A DNA stretch of 64,000 bases from Panopea generosa (lineage: Eukaryota; Mollusca; Bivalvia; Adapedonta; Hiatellidae), in contig CM055898.1 of NCBI GenBank assembly GCA_029582155.1, positions 28,268,745 through 28,332,744 of the forward strand, written 5' to 3'. The translations under genes were made by a program, and so were the position numbers. Within the stretch, counting starts at the first letter, position 1; each line of letters starts with the position of its first letter. The notes under the pieces are model-generated. The model saw only the letters and a list, made by a program, of their open reading frames with translations, did no database searches and was not told the DNA's origin. Shown one piece after another: positions 9,355 to 20,907 of this stretch.

Positions 9355-11602
9355 TTAGTAAATCAGTTAGTTTAGTTAGTCAGTTAGTTCAGTTAGCAAG
9401 TTAATCAGTAAGTTTAGTAAGTCAGTTAATTTAGTTAGTCAGTTAGCCAGTTAGTTTAGTAAGTCAGTTAGTTTAGTTAGTCAGTTAGTCAGTTAGTTTA
9501 GTAGGTCAGTTAGTCAGTTAGTTCAGTAAGTCAGTTAGTTTTGTTAGTCATTTAGTTAAGTAGGTCAGTTAGTTTACTAGGTCAGTTAGTCTAGTTAGTC
9601 AGTTAGTCTAGTTGGTCAGTTAGTTTAGCAGGTCTGTCAGATTAGTTAGTCAGTTAGTTAAGTTAGTCATTAATTTTAGTAAGTCAGTTAGTTTAGTATC
9701 TCAGTTAGTTTAGTAGTCAGTTATTCTAGCTAGTCAGTTAGTCAAGTTGGTCAGTTAGTTTAGCGGATCTGTCAGATTAGTTAGTCAGTTAATCAGTTAG
9801 TTTAGTAAGTCAGTTCGTTTAGTTAGTCAGTTAGTTTAGTAGTCAGTTAGTCAGTACATCTAGTTAGTCAGTTAGTCTAGTTGGTCAGTTAGTTTAGAAC
9901 GTCAGTCAGATTAGTTAGTCAGTTAATCAGTTAGTTAAGTAAGTCAGTTAGTTTAGTTAATCAGTTAGTTTAGTTAGTCATTTAGTTTAGTAGGTCAGTT
10001 AGTTTAGAAGGTCAGTTAGTTTACCAGTTTAGTAAGTCAGTTAATCAGTTAGTTTAGTAAGTCAGTTAGTTTAGTTAGTTAGTAAGTTTAGTTAGTCATT
10101 TAGTTTAGTAGGTATGTTAGTTTACTAGGTCAGTTAGTCTAGTTAATCAGTTAGTCTAGTTAGTCAGTTTGTTTAGAAGGTATGTCAGTTTAGTTAGTCA
10201 GTTAGTCTAGTTGGTCAGTTAGTTTAGGAGGTCTGTCAGATTAGTTAGTCAGTTAGTTAAGTTAGTCATTAATTTTAGTAAGTCTGTTAGTTTAGTAGGT
10301 CAGTTAGTTTAGTAGTCAGTTTGTCTAGTTAGTCAGTTAGTCTAGTTGGTCAGTTAGTTTAGCGGGTCTGTCAGATTAGTTAGTCAGTTAATCAGTTAGT
10401 TTAGTAAGTCAGTTCGTTTACTTAGTCAATTAGTTTAGTAGTCAGTTAGTCAGCACATCTAGTTAGTCAGTTAGTCTAGTTGGTCAGTTAGTTTAGTACG
10501 TCTGTCAGATTAGTTAGTCAGTTAATCAGTTAGTTTAGTAAGTCAGTTAGTTTAACTAATCAGTTAGTTTTGTTAGTCATTTAGTTTTGTAGGTCAGTTA
10601 GTTTAGAAGGTCAGTTAGTTTAGCAGTCAGTTAGTCTAGTTAGTCAGTTTGTCTTGTTGGTCAGTTAGTTTAGTAGTTCTGTCAGTTTAGTAAGTCAGTT
10701 ATTTTAGTTAGTTAGTTAGTTTAGTTAGTCATTTAGTTTAGTAGGTATGTTAGTTTACTAGGTCAGTTAGTCTAGTTAATCAGTAAGTCTAGTTAGTTAG
10801 TTTGTTTAGAAGGTATGTCAGTTTAGTTAGTCAGTTAATCAGTTAGTTAAGTAACTCAGTTAGTTTAGTTAGTCAATTGATCAGTTAGTTTATAGTAAGT
10901 CAGTAAATTTAGTTAGTCAGTTAGTCAGTTTGTTTAGTTGGTCAATTAGTTAAGTTAGTCAGTTAGTTTAGTAGATCAGTTAGTTTAGCTTATCAGTCAG
11001 TTTAGTTAGTCAGTTAGTTTAGTTAGTCAGTTAGTTAGTTAGTTTAGTAGGTCAGTTAGTTTAATCGGTCAGTTAGTTTAGTAATCAGTTAGTCTAGTTA
11101 GTCAGTTTGTTTAGTAGGTATGTCAGTTTAGTTAGTCAGTTAATCAGTTAGTTATGTAAGTCAGTTAGTTTAGTTAGTCAGTTTGTTTAGTTGGTCAGTT
11201 AGTTTAGTTAGTCAGTAAGTTTAGTTAGTCAGTTAGTTTAGTTAGTCAGTCATTTCAGAAGGTCAGTTAGTTTAGTTAGTCAGTTAGTTTAGCTAGGCAG
11301 TAAGTTTAGTTAGTCAGTTAGTTAAGTAGGTCAGTTAGTTTAGTTAGTCAGTTAGATTAGTAGGTCAGTTAGTTTAGTTAGTCAGTTAGTTAAGTAGGAC
11401 AGTAATTTTAGTTGGTCAGTTAGTTTGGTTAGTCAGTTAGTTTAGTAGTAGGTTAGTGAGTTTTGTTAGTCAGTTAGTTTAGTAGGTCAGTTAGTCAGTT
11501 AGTTTATTAGGTCAGTTAGTTTAGTTAGTCAGTTAGTTATGTAGGTCAGTAAGTTTAGTAGGTCAGTTAGTTTAGATAGTCAGTTAGTTTAGTTAGTCAG
11601 TT
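9355..11602. repeat. TTAG/TCAG satellite, duplicon 1 (about 2.25 kb)
   Basis: Made almost entirely of TCAG, TTAG and TTTAG words, for example TCAGTTAGTTTAGTTAG (17 bp), with variants TCTAG, TTGGTCAG and TAGTAGGTCAG. The periodicity is irregular, in steps of four and five bases, and longer phrases (such as GGTCTGTCAGATTAG) recur at about 230-290 bp. This suggests block amplification on top of a tetranucleotide seed. Every forward frame is full of TAG stops. It is unlike TTAGGG or TTAGG telomere repeats because runs of G are absent. Confidence 0.92.
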
Positions 11603-12536
11603 CGCTTGTCTAATAATTATAGCCTATAATCTCGTGTTTGTAAAAAAACTAGATTAAATAAAACTGTATTGTAATCAATCCTTCAAAAATGTTTTTCAGA
11701 GAAAATATTGATGCAATTTAAATTGTAAACCATTTTAAACGGTACTAAAGATTCCTCTAACTTAGCAGTTGGATATTCATTGGCGTTCAGGATAATGATA
11801 AGTGGTATTCAATGACGTTTAGGAAAATGATACATGTATGTGGTATTCAATGGCTGCTATAAACTTATTTATATATAGGTCATGTATTTATTTTACGTAG
11901 TATATTTTGAATAAAGATTAATAACTATAAATAAACTTTCGTAGTCAATTTATGAAGACCCATGCATCATGTAAATGTATTACACCAAACCTTTAATCTT
12001 GTGAAATTATTTAAGGAATTTTATACTAAAACGACATGATATGTTTGTTGCAAAATAGATACAATAAAACAGAGAAACAACAAGTGCCAATAAAATTCCT
12101 GACCAATAAACAAATATAACCATCACTGGCCGCCAGGATCATGAGATTGTAATACTATCCAAACTTACTCTCGCAACTAATTAAATATCTGATAAATGGA
12201 AGCCATCATGAGCACAGAACGCAACAAAGAAAAGCAACAAAGAAAAGACAACTCCAATCATGAGGGGTAATGGTAGAAGCAACACACCTTACGCCCTCTG
12301 TCATCGGATTAAGAGATGCTTTTCTATTTTTAGGTTCACATCACCCGTTTAACAGGAAAACATTATACTTTTTTCTACTGAAATGCACCCACTGTATCGA
12401 CCTTTACCATATGAGACTTAGTCAGCAAGTGAACCAATGTTTTATCTGTTTGGAAGAAACTGAATTAAAATTCAGTTGAGAGATTTTTTCAAAAATAACT
12501 AATAATCAAGTCTATAGTGGTTTCACCAAATAATAT
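11603..12536. other. Gene-free part of duplicon copy 1
   Basis: Matches about 22383-23417. It contains a short direct repeat GTGGTATTCAATGACGTT / GTGGTATTCAATGGCTG (near 11801-11855). It holds one copy of the 29-bp AACTCCRATCATGAGGGGTA motif that is amplified in copy 2. The 69-codon frame at 12270-12479 is broken in copy 2 by indels, which argues against a gene. Confidence 0.6.
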
Positions 12537-13060
12537 GTTCGACGCGTTGTTTTGTAGGTAATTTAATGAATGCAAAGTTTTCTCCAAAAACATAATGTTT
12601 TAACTACTGGCGGATATGTTACAAGTGCTCTCCACAAAGGTGATTTTGTTATTTGAATACACAAAGCAATGAGACATTTAGCATTTACTCCCGCTATTTC
12701 CCGTTTATTGCATCCAATATAAGGAGAGATGACATGTTAGAACTAGGAAAACCGCTAATAATTGAAAATCATGAAGAAAACAAAACATTTGCCTTCAATC
12801 AATTCTACTGAGCAATGTTTTAATTAAAAAAATAAAAGGAATTCCCAATACAATTCTAGTTTAATCTAATTTAACTGAATTTTTAAAATGTAATTTAAAG
12901 CAATGGGTTTGGCTGTCAAATATAAAGCCCTAGTGTTCTAAGTCATTTACAGAGAAATGTAATAGAATTCAATGACTACGATTGCCTTATTTGAATTCAA
13001 GTCGACGGGATATTTTTGTGTTTTACAATTTAAATCAAGAATGGCAACAGTAAAGTTAGC
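12537..13060 (+). repeat. Dispersed module R7, copy in duplicon 1
   Basis: Matches 23418-23935 (duplicon 2) closely and 54871-55420 as a diverged copy in the same orientation. Shared blocks: GTTACAAGTGCTCTCCA / GTTACAAATGCTTTCCA, TTTATTGCATCCAATAT / GTTTGTATCCAATAT, CTAATAATTGAAAATCAT, GTAATTTAAAGCA, CTGTCAAATRTAA, TAGTGTTCT and ATTTGAATTCAAGTCGACGGG / ATTTGAAATCAAGCGGACGGG. No coding domain. Confidence 0.8.
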
Positions 13061-13579
13061 ATAGTAGTAAATATTTTCGTCCATATGAATAATGCATTTC
13101 GTATTCAGCGACCAAAATTATTCCTTGAAGTGATTCCCAAATGATTGTTATATAAACTGTTGACGTTTGCAATGAGAATATAACAAGACATATTTATGGA
13201 AGTTGAATAGAAAATCGAATTCAAAATATCAACCGTTTATAACAAAAATCGTGAAAATGACAAATGATTAAGACTAAACAAATCACACTGTGTATTTCCT
13301 CAGTTTTCATCTACAGAAGAAGAGTCTTATCAACTTCATGTTTATCAAGTAGCAACAATTTTACATAAAACTGAGACAAGATGAGCTTTGGTGTGCTTAA
13401 ACGTTTACTGGCAGGCATAATCGTATACAGTACAAACAATTTGTTCTGTCTTTCTAAGTAAAATAAAGTATATTTTCCAGTTCGGGTGCATTTTCAAATT
13501 ATTTTAAGCGTAAAATAGATTGGATGTTCATAATGTTCTTAAGATAAATAGATTAAAGAAATAAAAACTACATATCAAA
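13061..13579. other. Gene-free part of duplicon copy 1
   Basis: Matches copy 2 at about 23936-24445. No gene, RNA or repeat is recognised beyond the duplication. Confidence 0.5.
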
Positions 13580-13800
13580 TCCTACATGTAACCAAATCTG
13601 ACACCAAAGTCATATTAACCTCGACAAAATCTCCATCATTGGAATAAGAATGAATAATACAAATAACAATTATTTTGATGTAGTGATATTCGGACATGAG
13701 ATATAAGCGTACTTCTGAATTGTAACATATTGCTCATAATTCATTGTTGACATAAACATGTGGTGGACATGAAAATGGAAACCCAATGGTAAATGCCATT
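13580..13800 (+). repeat. Dispersed module R8, copy in duplicon 1
   Basis: Matches 24446-24660 closely and 60415-60660 as a diverged copy. Shared landmarks are AAATCTGACACCAAAGTCAT / AAATCAGACACGTCAGTCAT, GATATTCG, TCATTGTTGACATAAACATG / TCGTTATTCACATAAACATG, and a following GTGG...ACATGAAAAT / ATGGCACAACGAAAAA block. Confidence 0.6.
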
Positions 13801-13998
13801 ATTTCAAAGTGGGAATAGACAACAAATATAGGGCGATGTTAATAGTTTGTTCATGCATTGGTGTAAATATAAAATAAATATCTAAAACATGGTGAGATCT
13901 TTAAGCTTCTCCTACATGTCCATAGATACTCCCTAAAAACATGATTGACTTGACGCGAGAAGGACTATCACTCCGCCCACTGGCCACGTGGTAGTGTT

Positions 13999-14051
13999 TG
14001 TCCAAGTAAATACAATGTAATTTTTACTTAGACATTGTTTGTTTGTCTAAG
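13999..14051. other. Three-armed inverted motif, duplicon 1
   Basis: TGTCCAAGTAAAT (13999-14011) is the inverted complement, with one mismatch, of ATTTTTACTTAGACA (to 14034). CTTAGACA (14027-14034) is in turn a perfect inverted complement of TGTCTAAG (14044-14051). Alternative hairpins could form. It is conserved in duplicon 2 near 24866-24918. A CCACGTGG E-box and a CTCCGCCCAC GC-box lie just upstream (13972-13992), but no transcript can be tied to them. Confidence 0.55.
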
Positions 14052-14329
14052 GAAAATGGCGACATAGCAACAAGTATCGATCACTGATTAGATAATCGAC
14101 TTGTTTGAGTGACAGCCAGCGAAAGGTTAATTAGTATTTATCTTATTAAAATATCAAATTGTATTCCTTGCTCGACATGTTATGAAGAGTTTATTTTCTT
14201 GAACTACATTTATAGGACGATTCAAATCTGGAGTTTTATTTAGATATCCAATGTACATTGACATCATTACGCCAAATTATGCTTCAAATTTCGTGTTTAC
14301 TATAGCAAACTGTAAATTATATTTTTATC

Positions 14330-14510
14330 CAAGCACGGTTATCTCAGTGGAGAGGCGTTTGATTATCAATCCAGGGGTCGTGAGTTTAAATCGTGATGAT
14401 ATACGATATTGCTTCTCATTAACATTCGTCTCTCACCGCTGATTCAAATGGGAACCAGTAGTGGGTATCAGTATTTTGCGGGCATGGATGTGCTGCTCTC
14501 TGTGGTAAGT
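14330..14510 (+). mobile_element. SINE-A relic, duplicon 1
   Basis: Contains the SINE-A head remnant GGTTATCTCAGTGGAGAGGCG, the TATCAATCCAGGGGTCGTGAG block and body landmarks TCATTAACATTCGTCTCTCA and GCTGATTCAAATGGGAACC. The B-box is mutated (GAGTTTAAATCGTG), the CCGCCCGGC acceptor end is missing and the AATC tail is lost, so it is an old inactive copy. Duplicate at 25200-25390. Confidence 0.8.
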
Positions 14511-14864
14511 CAATTTAACAGATCTCTACACAAACAGTCATATACACACTTTTTGTCTCTTCTCTACTTCCAACCTTGAACATGAATTCAAAATGTAAAA
14601 AGAAGCACCAACTACATTAGTTGTTTTTTTTTAAAACGATTTAACAATAACATATATAAATTACCCAAATACTTACGAATAAAATTGTTATAAGATTCTA
14701 TCTTCCGTTCTTATCCATATGTATACTTAATCTGACGTGTATGTATGTTAACTTTAAAATAAAATATGTTTGAATCATATACTAATACTATCAGATATAT
14801 TGAAAATAACACTGATCGCACACGTCTAAGAACACACTGTAGCAGTCTCATTCAACATCTGCAT

Positions 14865-14932
14865 TGCGTGCGTGCGTGCATGCGTGCGTGCGTGCGTGCG
14901 TGCGTGCGTGTGTGCGTGCGTGCGTGCATGTG
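14865..14932. repeat. (CGTG)n microsatellite, duplicon 1
   Basis: A CGTG/CGTGCATG run following GCATTG. Small reverse and forward frames over it give Arg/Thr/His- or Arg/Ala/Cys-rich peptides that are artefacts of the repeat. Confidence 0.9.
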
Positions 14933-15768
14933 TAAGTGCCTACCTGTAATAAAGAGCATATGGGTTGTGCTGGATTGTTCGTAAAAATATGTACTGTGAA
15001 TGTTTAAAAGTATTAATCGTTTAAAGTCTTTTTTTCCTTCAGAATAATAATGCAATTCATATAAACATACATTAAAACGAGTAAAAAAATAAAAGGTGTT
15101 GACGTCTATGTGAATCTAATGACAGTACCAACTGAGGTGTCAATTAAGCATTAATTACACGGCTCAGCCAACCTTGTATAAGGAGGAATATGAAGCACGT
15201 GAAATAAATAGATGGATGTCAGCGTGACAAATGCTTCGGAAAGATTTGTCAATAGTTTTGAGTATATAATAATATAGGAATAATATTGAATAAACCTTAC
15301 TGGTAGACATCGAGAACATGATCATTCAGAATAATTCCCTTTGAATATTTGAAACGAGTTGAAACATTAATTGATGTAAAATGATGAATTAATTTACTTT
15401 AATCTCAATTTTTTATTAACTGTTCAAATTGCATGTCTGTATCTTGAATTATTGCTGTAGAGAAAGACAATAATCTGATGATCAATTGGTATTAAAGTAA
15501 GAAGACTATTTACAGGTATGTCACTTGTTTGTATAGAGCTACAGAGCCATTATTTAACATGTATACTAGATACCTTTTTCGTAACTATTGTTGTAAATAA
15601 CATTCTTAACGATCAAACACGTTGCTCTTCTTATAAAGTCGGTTACATTTTTCAGTATAGAACATTCCATTTTACATAGAATGTCACGACCGCCAGTAAA
15701 TGTTTACCTACTTCACCAGCCAATAAACAGCTCAAGGATGAGAAAGTAGATCAACGTCTAAGTCGACT
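14933..15768. other. Gene-free part of duplicon copy 1 before the 32-bp array
   Basis: Closely matches 25799-26630. No gene, RNA or additional repeat is recognised. Confidence 0.5.
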
Positions 15769-16972
15769 AGGAGTTATATGGAATGTTGTACTTGCGATAT
15801 AGAAGTTATATGGAATGTTGTACTTGCGATATAGAAGTTATATGGAATGTTGTACTTGCGATATAGAAGTTATATGGAATGATGTACTTGCGATATAGAA
15901 GTTGTATGGAATGTTGTACTTGCGATATAGAAGTTGTATGGGATGTTGTACTTGCGATATAGGAGTTATATGGAATGTTGTACTTGCGATATAGGAGTTA
16001 TATGGAATGTTGTACTTGCGATATATAAGTTATATGGAATGTTGTACTTGCGATATAGGAGTTATATGGAATGTTGTACTTGCGATATAGGAGTTATATG
16101 GAATGTTGTACTTGCGATATTAGCGATATAGAAGTTATATGGAATGTTGTACTTGCGATATAGAAGTTATATGGAATGTTGTACTTGCGATATAGGAGTT
16201 ATATGGAATGTTGTACTTGCGATATAGAAGTTACATGGAATGTTGTACTTGCGATATAGGAGTTATATGGAATGTTGTACTTGCGATATAGGAGTTATAT
16301 GGAATGTTGTACTTGCGATATAGAAGTTATATGGAATGTTGTACTTGCGATATAGAAGTTGTATGGAATGTTGTACTTGCGATATAGAAGTTGTATGGGA
16401 TGTTGTACTTGCGATATAGGAGTTATATGGAATGTTGTACTTGCGATATAGAAGTTATATGGAATGTTGTACTTGCGATATAGGAGTTATATGGAATGTT
16501 GTTCTTGCGATATAGGAGTTATATGGAATGTTGTACTTGCGATATAGGAGTTATATGGAATGTTGTACTTGCGATATTAGCGATATAGAAGTTATATGGA
16601 ATGTTGTACTTGCGATATAGAAGTTATATGGAATGTTTTACTTGCGATATAGAAGTAATATGGAATGTTGTACTTGCGATATAGGAGTTATATGGAATGT
16701 TGTACTTGCGATATAGGAGTTATATGGAATGTTGTACTTGCGATATAGAAGTTACATGGAATGTTGTACTTGCGATATAGAAGTTACATGGAATGTTGTA
16801 CTTGCGATATAGAAGTTACATGGAATGTTGTACTTGCGATATAGGAGTTACATGGAATGTTGTACTTGCGATATAGAAGCTACATGGAATGTTGTACTTG
16901 CGATATAGGAGTTATATGGAATGTTGTACTTGCGATATAGAAGTTATATGGAATGTTGTACTTGCGATATAA
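15769..16972. repeat. 32-bp satellite, duplicon 1 (about 37 copies)
   Basis: The unit is 32 bp: GAAGTTATATGGAATG then TTGTACTTGCGATATA. Variants GAG/GAA, TATATGG/TACATGG/TGTATGG and GGGATG recur in a fixed order. A 10-bp extra piece (TTAGCGATAT) appears at 16121 and again at 16578, and the GGGATG variant at 15934 and again at 16391; both spacings are 457 bp. A block of about 457 bp was therefore copied as a unit. The open frame at 15934-16131 is a by-product. Confidence 0.95.
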
Positions 16973-17228
16973 ATGCGTTGTATCTGGCGTTGTATTTAAA
17001 AAAAGGTGCGTTACAAAAATACAATAATATCAAAATCATTGGAATAAATTAGATTTATGTGTCATTCAATTGTTAAACATGATACTTAATAAGGAATAAA
17101 TACAAAAGGTGCCAGTTTGCGGCTAAGTGCGTCAGTCTATCTTGTATGCAGTTGATAGTATTGTTTTGTGTGTTTGTTGTTTATTTAAGGGAGAGGGTTA
17201 AATAATATTCAATTTGGTTAAAATCTAT

Positions 17229-17419
17229 GATAATGATGAAGGGTCGAATAATTTATCTCACATTTTTAACAATTATACGCTAATGGCTTGGTTTTTTAAC
17301 ACACTCATTATATGTAAACCTTTCACCAGGTTTCATATGAAGAGTGTGTTTAAAAACCAAGCCATTAGCGTATAACTTTTATAAAAGGTGAGATAAAATA
17401 TTCGACCCTTCATCATTAT
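17229..17419. mobile_element. 190-bp foldback (MITE-like), copy 2
   Basis: Counterpart of 7376-7565 in the second duplicon. Arms again pair from ATAATGATGAAGGGTCGAAT to its complement before 17419. There are independent base changes (for example TTAACAATTATACG in the left arm against ATAACTTTTATAAA in the right), so neither copy keeps perfect pairing. Confidence 0.83.
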
Positions 17420-18056
17420 CATACTCTTTAATTGATCATGCTAGTTCCAATTGTTTTAGAGGCACCGCGCCGTAAAATTAAATCTAGAGCTGCGTTATGC
17501 AAAAGCAAATATAAAACCATAGGTTTGTTTTTATTTCATTCTAGACTGCTATGAAACCATACCAAATACACGAAAATAAAGTACACGTACATTCACAACT
17601 CAGGGAAAACACACTATGACAATATCATTACGTTTACACTATGAAAGGTTGGTCGTGATACTACAAGAAGTTACAGACAATGCAGTATGATGTTAAAAAT
17701 AATGTTTGAGCGAATAAGTAGCGGTGTGTTCGCAATAATTGATTACATTTTTCAAACAAACCACAAACTTTAATGTCCAGACATGGTTTGTCGTTCATAT
17801 TGTAACCAAATTAAGAAACCACAAGAAATGACGAAATCTGTGTTAACGAAGTGATTAGAGGGTTTACAAAACGAAATGACTTATGTATGCACCCTATACA
17901 CAGGGTACTAACCACGTGTTGATATTGCAAATCACATTTATACTGTGTGTACAAAATACAAAACAAACTATGCTTAACTCGGCTTTTCTCTGCTTGTATT
18001 ATTTTTTGACAAAACCAATGCAGCAAGTTAATTATTAGTTAGACTGTAGTACGGAG

Positions 18057-18213
18057 CCAGCTCTCCCAATTGTGTCCGTTAAGTAGCAATTTTGGGAAAG
18101 CCACATTTGAGCACGTTGATTGGTCAGTTGCTTCAACTGAAAGTTTCAATGGCGTCACAGTTTAGTAAGCGTTCACTTGCTATGAATTATGGGAACGGCA
18201 TTTTGATTGGAGG
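18057..18213 (+). repeat. Dispersed repeat R1, copy c
   Basis: Duplicon-2 counterpart of R1 copy b, with TTTGAGCACGTTGATTGGTC and GGCGTCACAGTTTAGTAAG. It keeps the form TTTAGTAAGCG where copy b has changed to TTAAGTTAGCG. Confidence 0.82.
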
Positions 18214-18411
18214 TTAATAGAGCAGACATCAGGCTCTGGGATAGACTATCATTCAGTTAAGCGCTTGAGAGGCAGTGACAGTCGCCAAACTTAAAGAAAA
18301 TAATTGGAATTGTTTAATCTTTTTATTTTATAGCTGTTGGTTTTTGTCCTTTTTTAAAAAAATGTTTGTTGATGCTTTATGGGATTTATACCATTTTCAA
18401 CTCGTTACATG

Positions 18412-18598
18412 TTATATGGTAAATAAAGTTTTATTGGCGGCAGATCTCGTAAAGAATTGCAGTAGAACCACCATTCTTCAGTAAGAAACTGGCAATCTTT
18501 CTCACATAAAGAATTTTGACCGAGCTCGGTGTGAACCTACAATCTCAGTGGTGATAAATGTGTTGTGTTTAGACGACAGCCTATTAAACTACACGGCA
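18412..18598 (-). mobile_element. SINE-B relic, duplicon 2
   Basis: Counterpart of 8519-8703, inherited through the segmental duplication and so not an independent insertion. Same reverse orientation and landmarks. Confidence 0.65.
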
Positions 18599-18954
18599 AA
18601 GGAGTACATGTACCCTAATGTATGTTGTGAAAATTGAATAACATACAATGTCTCCCTCGGTAGAACCAGTAATGAGCGGATATAATTTCTCTCTATAGAA
18701 CACAACATAGTGACGTACGTGATGGACGAGTGTAATAGAGTCAATCACCATTCATGAAGTATTTTCCACAGGCAATCCCCTAATATTGATTAATTGAATA
18801 TTAAGCTTCATTTTCATGCGATCGAGGGCTTATAGACGACCCCACCCCTTATATGCATTAGAAACCTGGTTTGATAAATGTCATGAATTGCGAATGGAAG
18901 TCATATAATTAAGGAAATGTTTTACGTAATTTCTGATAAAAAATATCAATGGAG

Positions 18955-19135
18955 TTTTTTCAACATACTTCAGGTTAAATACGGCATATCCAGTTTTACT
19001 GGTGGAGGACTGATTCAGACAGAGTAGAACAACCGTCTTTCCGCAAGTAACTGGAAATTTTCTCACATAAAGTTTCTGGCGCAAGCTGGACTCTATTAAG
19101 ACGGCGCATTAGACAACTCGGCCACAGAGGATCCT
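18955..19135 (-). mobile_element. SINE-B copy
   Basis: Reverse-strand reading starts with a tRNA-like CTCTGTGGCCGAGTTGTCTA head (Leu/Ser-type D-arm appearance), then CTTTATGTGAGAAAATTTCC, AGTTACTTGCGGAAAGACGG and TTGTTCTACTC, and ends near CTGGATATGCCGTATTTAAC. It has the clearest head of the SINE-B copies in the window. No terminal duplication was identified. Confidence 0.7.
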
Positions 19136-19292
19136 TAATTTCTGATAAAGGTGATTGTTTACCGAGCATCACTCCTGGAAATAATGGTTGAATTTCAGCC
19201 TGTTCGTACCATGGATCAGTATGTATATAGTTATCTCTATAAGGACTAAACATCCGCAGAAAAGCAAATTCTAAGGGAAATTGAAAGTCAGT

Positions 19293-19294
<2 letters not shown>

Positions 19295-19338
<44 letters not shown>

Positions 19339-19608
19339 AAATTATTGAATATTAAGCGTCATTTTTATGTCATCGAGAGCTAACAGTCTATCAGTTAACA
19401 TAACCACTCTTTCATGGTAGTCGATACACCTCATCTTCGCAACCAACAAATAACTTCCCCCACTTGAATCAGCAGTGAGAAACGAATGATATTGAGACAC
19501 AATGTCGTATACCAATCATCACGGAGACTGTTGCCGGGCGGGGATTCGAACTCACGATCCCTGGATTGATAGTCAGACGCGTAACCGACTGAGCTAATCG
19601 GGCCCAGC
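19295..19608 (-). mobile_element. Complete SINE-A with target-site duplication
   Basis: Reverse-strand order: tRNA-like head (GGGCCCGATTAGCTCAGTCG, then GAGTTCGAATCCCCGCCCGG as T-arm and acceptor), body (ACAGTCTCCGTGATGATTGG, TTCGTTTCTCACTGCTGATT) and an AATC tetranucleotide tail at its left end. The flanks carry a 13-bp direct repeat with one mismatch: TGAAAGTCAGTTT (19282-19294) and TGAAAGTCAATTT (19609-19621), the mark of LINE-mediated insertion. It lies inside the duplicon-2-only segment. Confidence 0.88.
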
Positions 19609-19798
19609 TGAAAGTCAATTTAAACAAATAAAACGAAAACAATATAGGGACAAGACTATATAAAAATATCTTCAAATTATAATGACGAAAGCCAATGTCA
19701 TGTAATAATGGATACCAATGTCTTAACATCGTAATAGTATGATATAAATGAGTTATTTGAATGTATTTATTTATTTTCACACCATCTGCATATAACGA

Positions 19799-19995
19799 AA
19801 AGCATGATCGGAGGGTCGTAGGTTCGATCCTCTGCCACGGCTATGTGTGGTGTCCTTAAGCAAGACACTTTTTCCTTATATGCTTAGTACTGGTTCTACC
19901 AAGGACGACTTTGAACGTGATTTAAACAAAGAAAAACGGCCACCATTAGGTAAAGCGGGTAATAACCGTTTCGAATATTCGTGATTGAGTACATA
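19799..19995 (+). mobile_element. SINE-C fragment (5' truncated tRNA-like head)
   Basis: Begins within a T-arm/B-box (GTAGGTTCGATCCTCTGCC, B-box at 19821-19830), followed by GTGTCCTTAAGCAAGACACT and TGGTTCTACCAAGGACGAC. It is distinct in body from SINE-A, SINE-B and SINE-D. The head before the B-box is absent. Confidence 0.65.
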
Positions 19996-20907
19996 TATAC
20001 CATTATCATCTGTATTGATAATACAAGTTCGATGATATGTTTACAACTTTCACAAATAATAAACAAAATACAGACTGAAGATGGCTTGAATTTGGTATAC
20101 GGTATGTTAAAACTAATGTTGAGATGGGATGATCACGGATTGGGACATTAGTGACAAACAGAAAGTAATGTATACTTACAAATATTCTCGTCTTTACAGA
20201 GCATCGTTGCATGACGTTTTGTGATAAAAAGAAAATAGCCAGGATTTGTGTGATACGATATTAAATAAAAAAACATTTTATGATAAAATATTTTGAATTT
20301 ACGCCATTTGACAATCAGTGTTGAAAAGCCAGAATTCAAAATTTATATTAGTGGTTAAGTACGTATGTTATTTATTTAATTATTTAAATTATTCCGTAAC
20401 ATTCTTCAGTATTTGATTACAATTACATAATTTTTTATTTATTATCCTCAAAATCGCAAAATTTTAGACAATTTTCGTGCAAATCACAAATAAGAGAGAA
20501 CATTTTGATAAGACAATTTCCCTACATAAACATAAAAGTATTTCTATCTAATTGTTTTCAAATATCATTTTCGGAAGACATGCATTGCAAGATGGATTAC
20601 TCTTAGAAAATACAAAATGAAATTGCCATATGTTCAAGAATAGTTTTAAAACTCAAGAAATAGATCTACGACCGGATCGATTGTACAGTTCTGGCTATAT
20701 GAAAGCATGCTATTCGCCGTCTGTACAAGTATGTGTACTGTTACAAAATAGTATTATTCAATATTAAAAAAGTGTGGACATTCATACAGGACGGATGTTA
20801 ATTCATATTTTACCATACTCTAAATGCCTTTTTTAATTATAGTCCTACAAAACAAGTTGTTATTTTGAGTTATCATAGCTATATAGAAATGTACATTGTT
20901 TATATAA

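Larger units (their letters stand above)
7120..16972 (+). repeat. 10-kb tandem segmental duplication, copy 1
   Basis: The block beginning ATGCGTTGTATCTGGCG at 7120 is repeated from 16973 onward in the same orientation and order, ending in each case after a 32-bp satellite. Components in order: foldback, R1, SINE-B relic, TTAG/TCAG satellite, long unique-looking part, SINE-A relic, (CGTG)n tract and 32-bp satellite. Differences between copies are mostly single-base changes, satellite length changes and a few indels. Neither copy holds a convincing gene. Confidence 0.93.
18722..20352. mobile_element. 1.63-kb segment present only in duplicon 2
   Basis: Copy 1 reads ACGTGCGTGGTTAAGTACG (about 8815-8833). 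In copy 2 the same left half (ACGTACGTG, ending 18721) and right half (GTGGTTAAGTACG, from 20351) are separated by this segment. Both edges share GTG, so either an insertion here or a deletion in copy 1 at short homology would explain it. It contains a SINE-B relic, a complete SINE-A and a SINE-C fragment, so it is itself composite. Confidence 0.88.

Noticed and set aside
9355..11602. Interstitial telomere-type repeat
   Set aside because: The words are TTAG/TCAG/TTTAG without G-runs; no TTAGGG or TTAGG series is present.
12270..12479. 69-codon open frame in duplicon 1
   Set aside because: The matching sequence in duplicon 2 has indels and the 29-bp expansion that break the frame; no domain is recognised.
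13960..14070. Promoter and start of a gene (GC-box, E-box, then AAAATGGCGACATAG)
   Set aside because: The frame closes after three codons (ATG GCG ACA TAG) and no exon follows in either duplicon.
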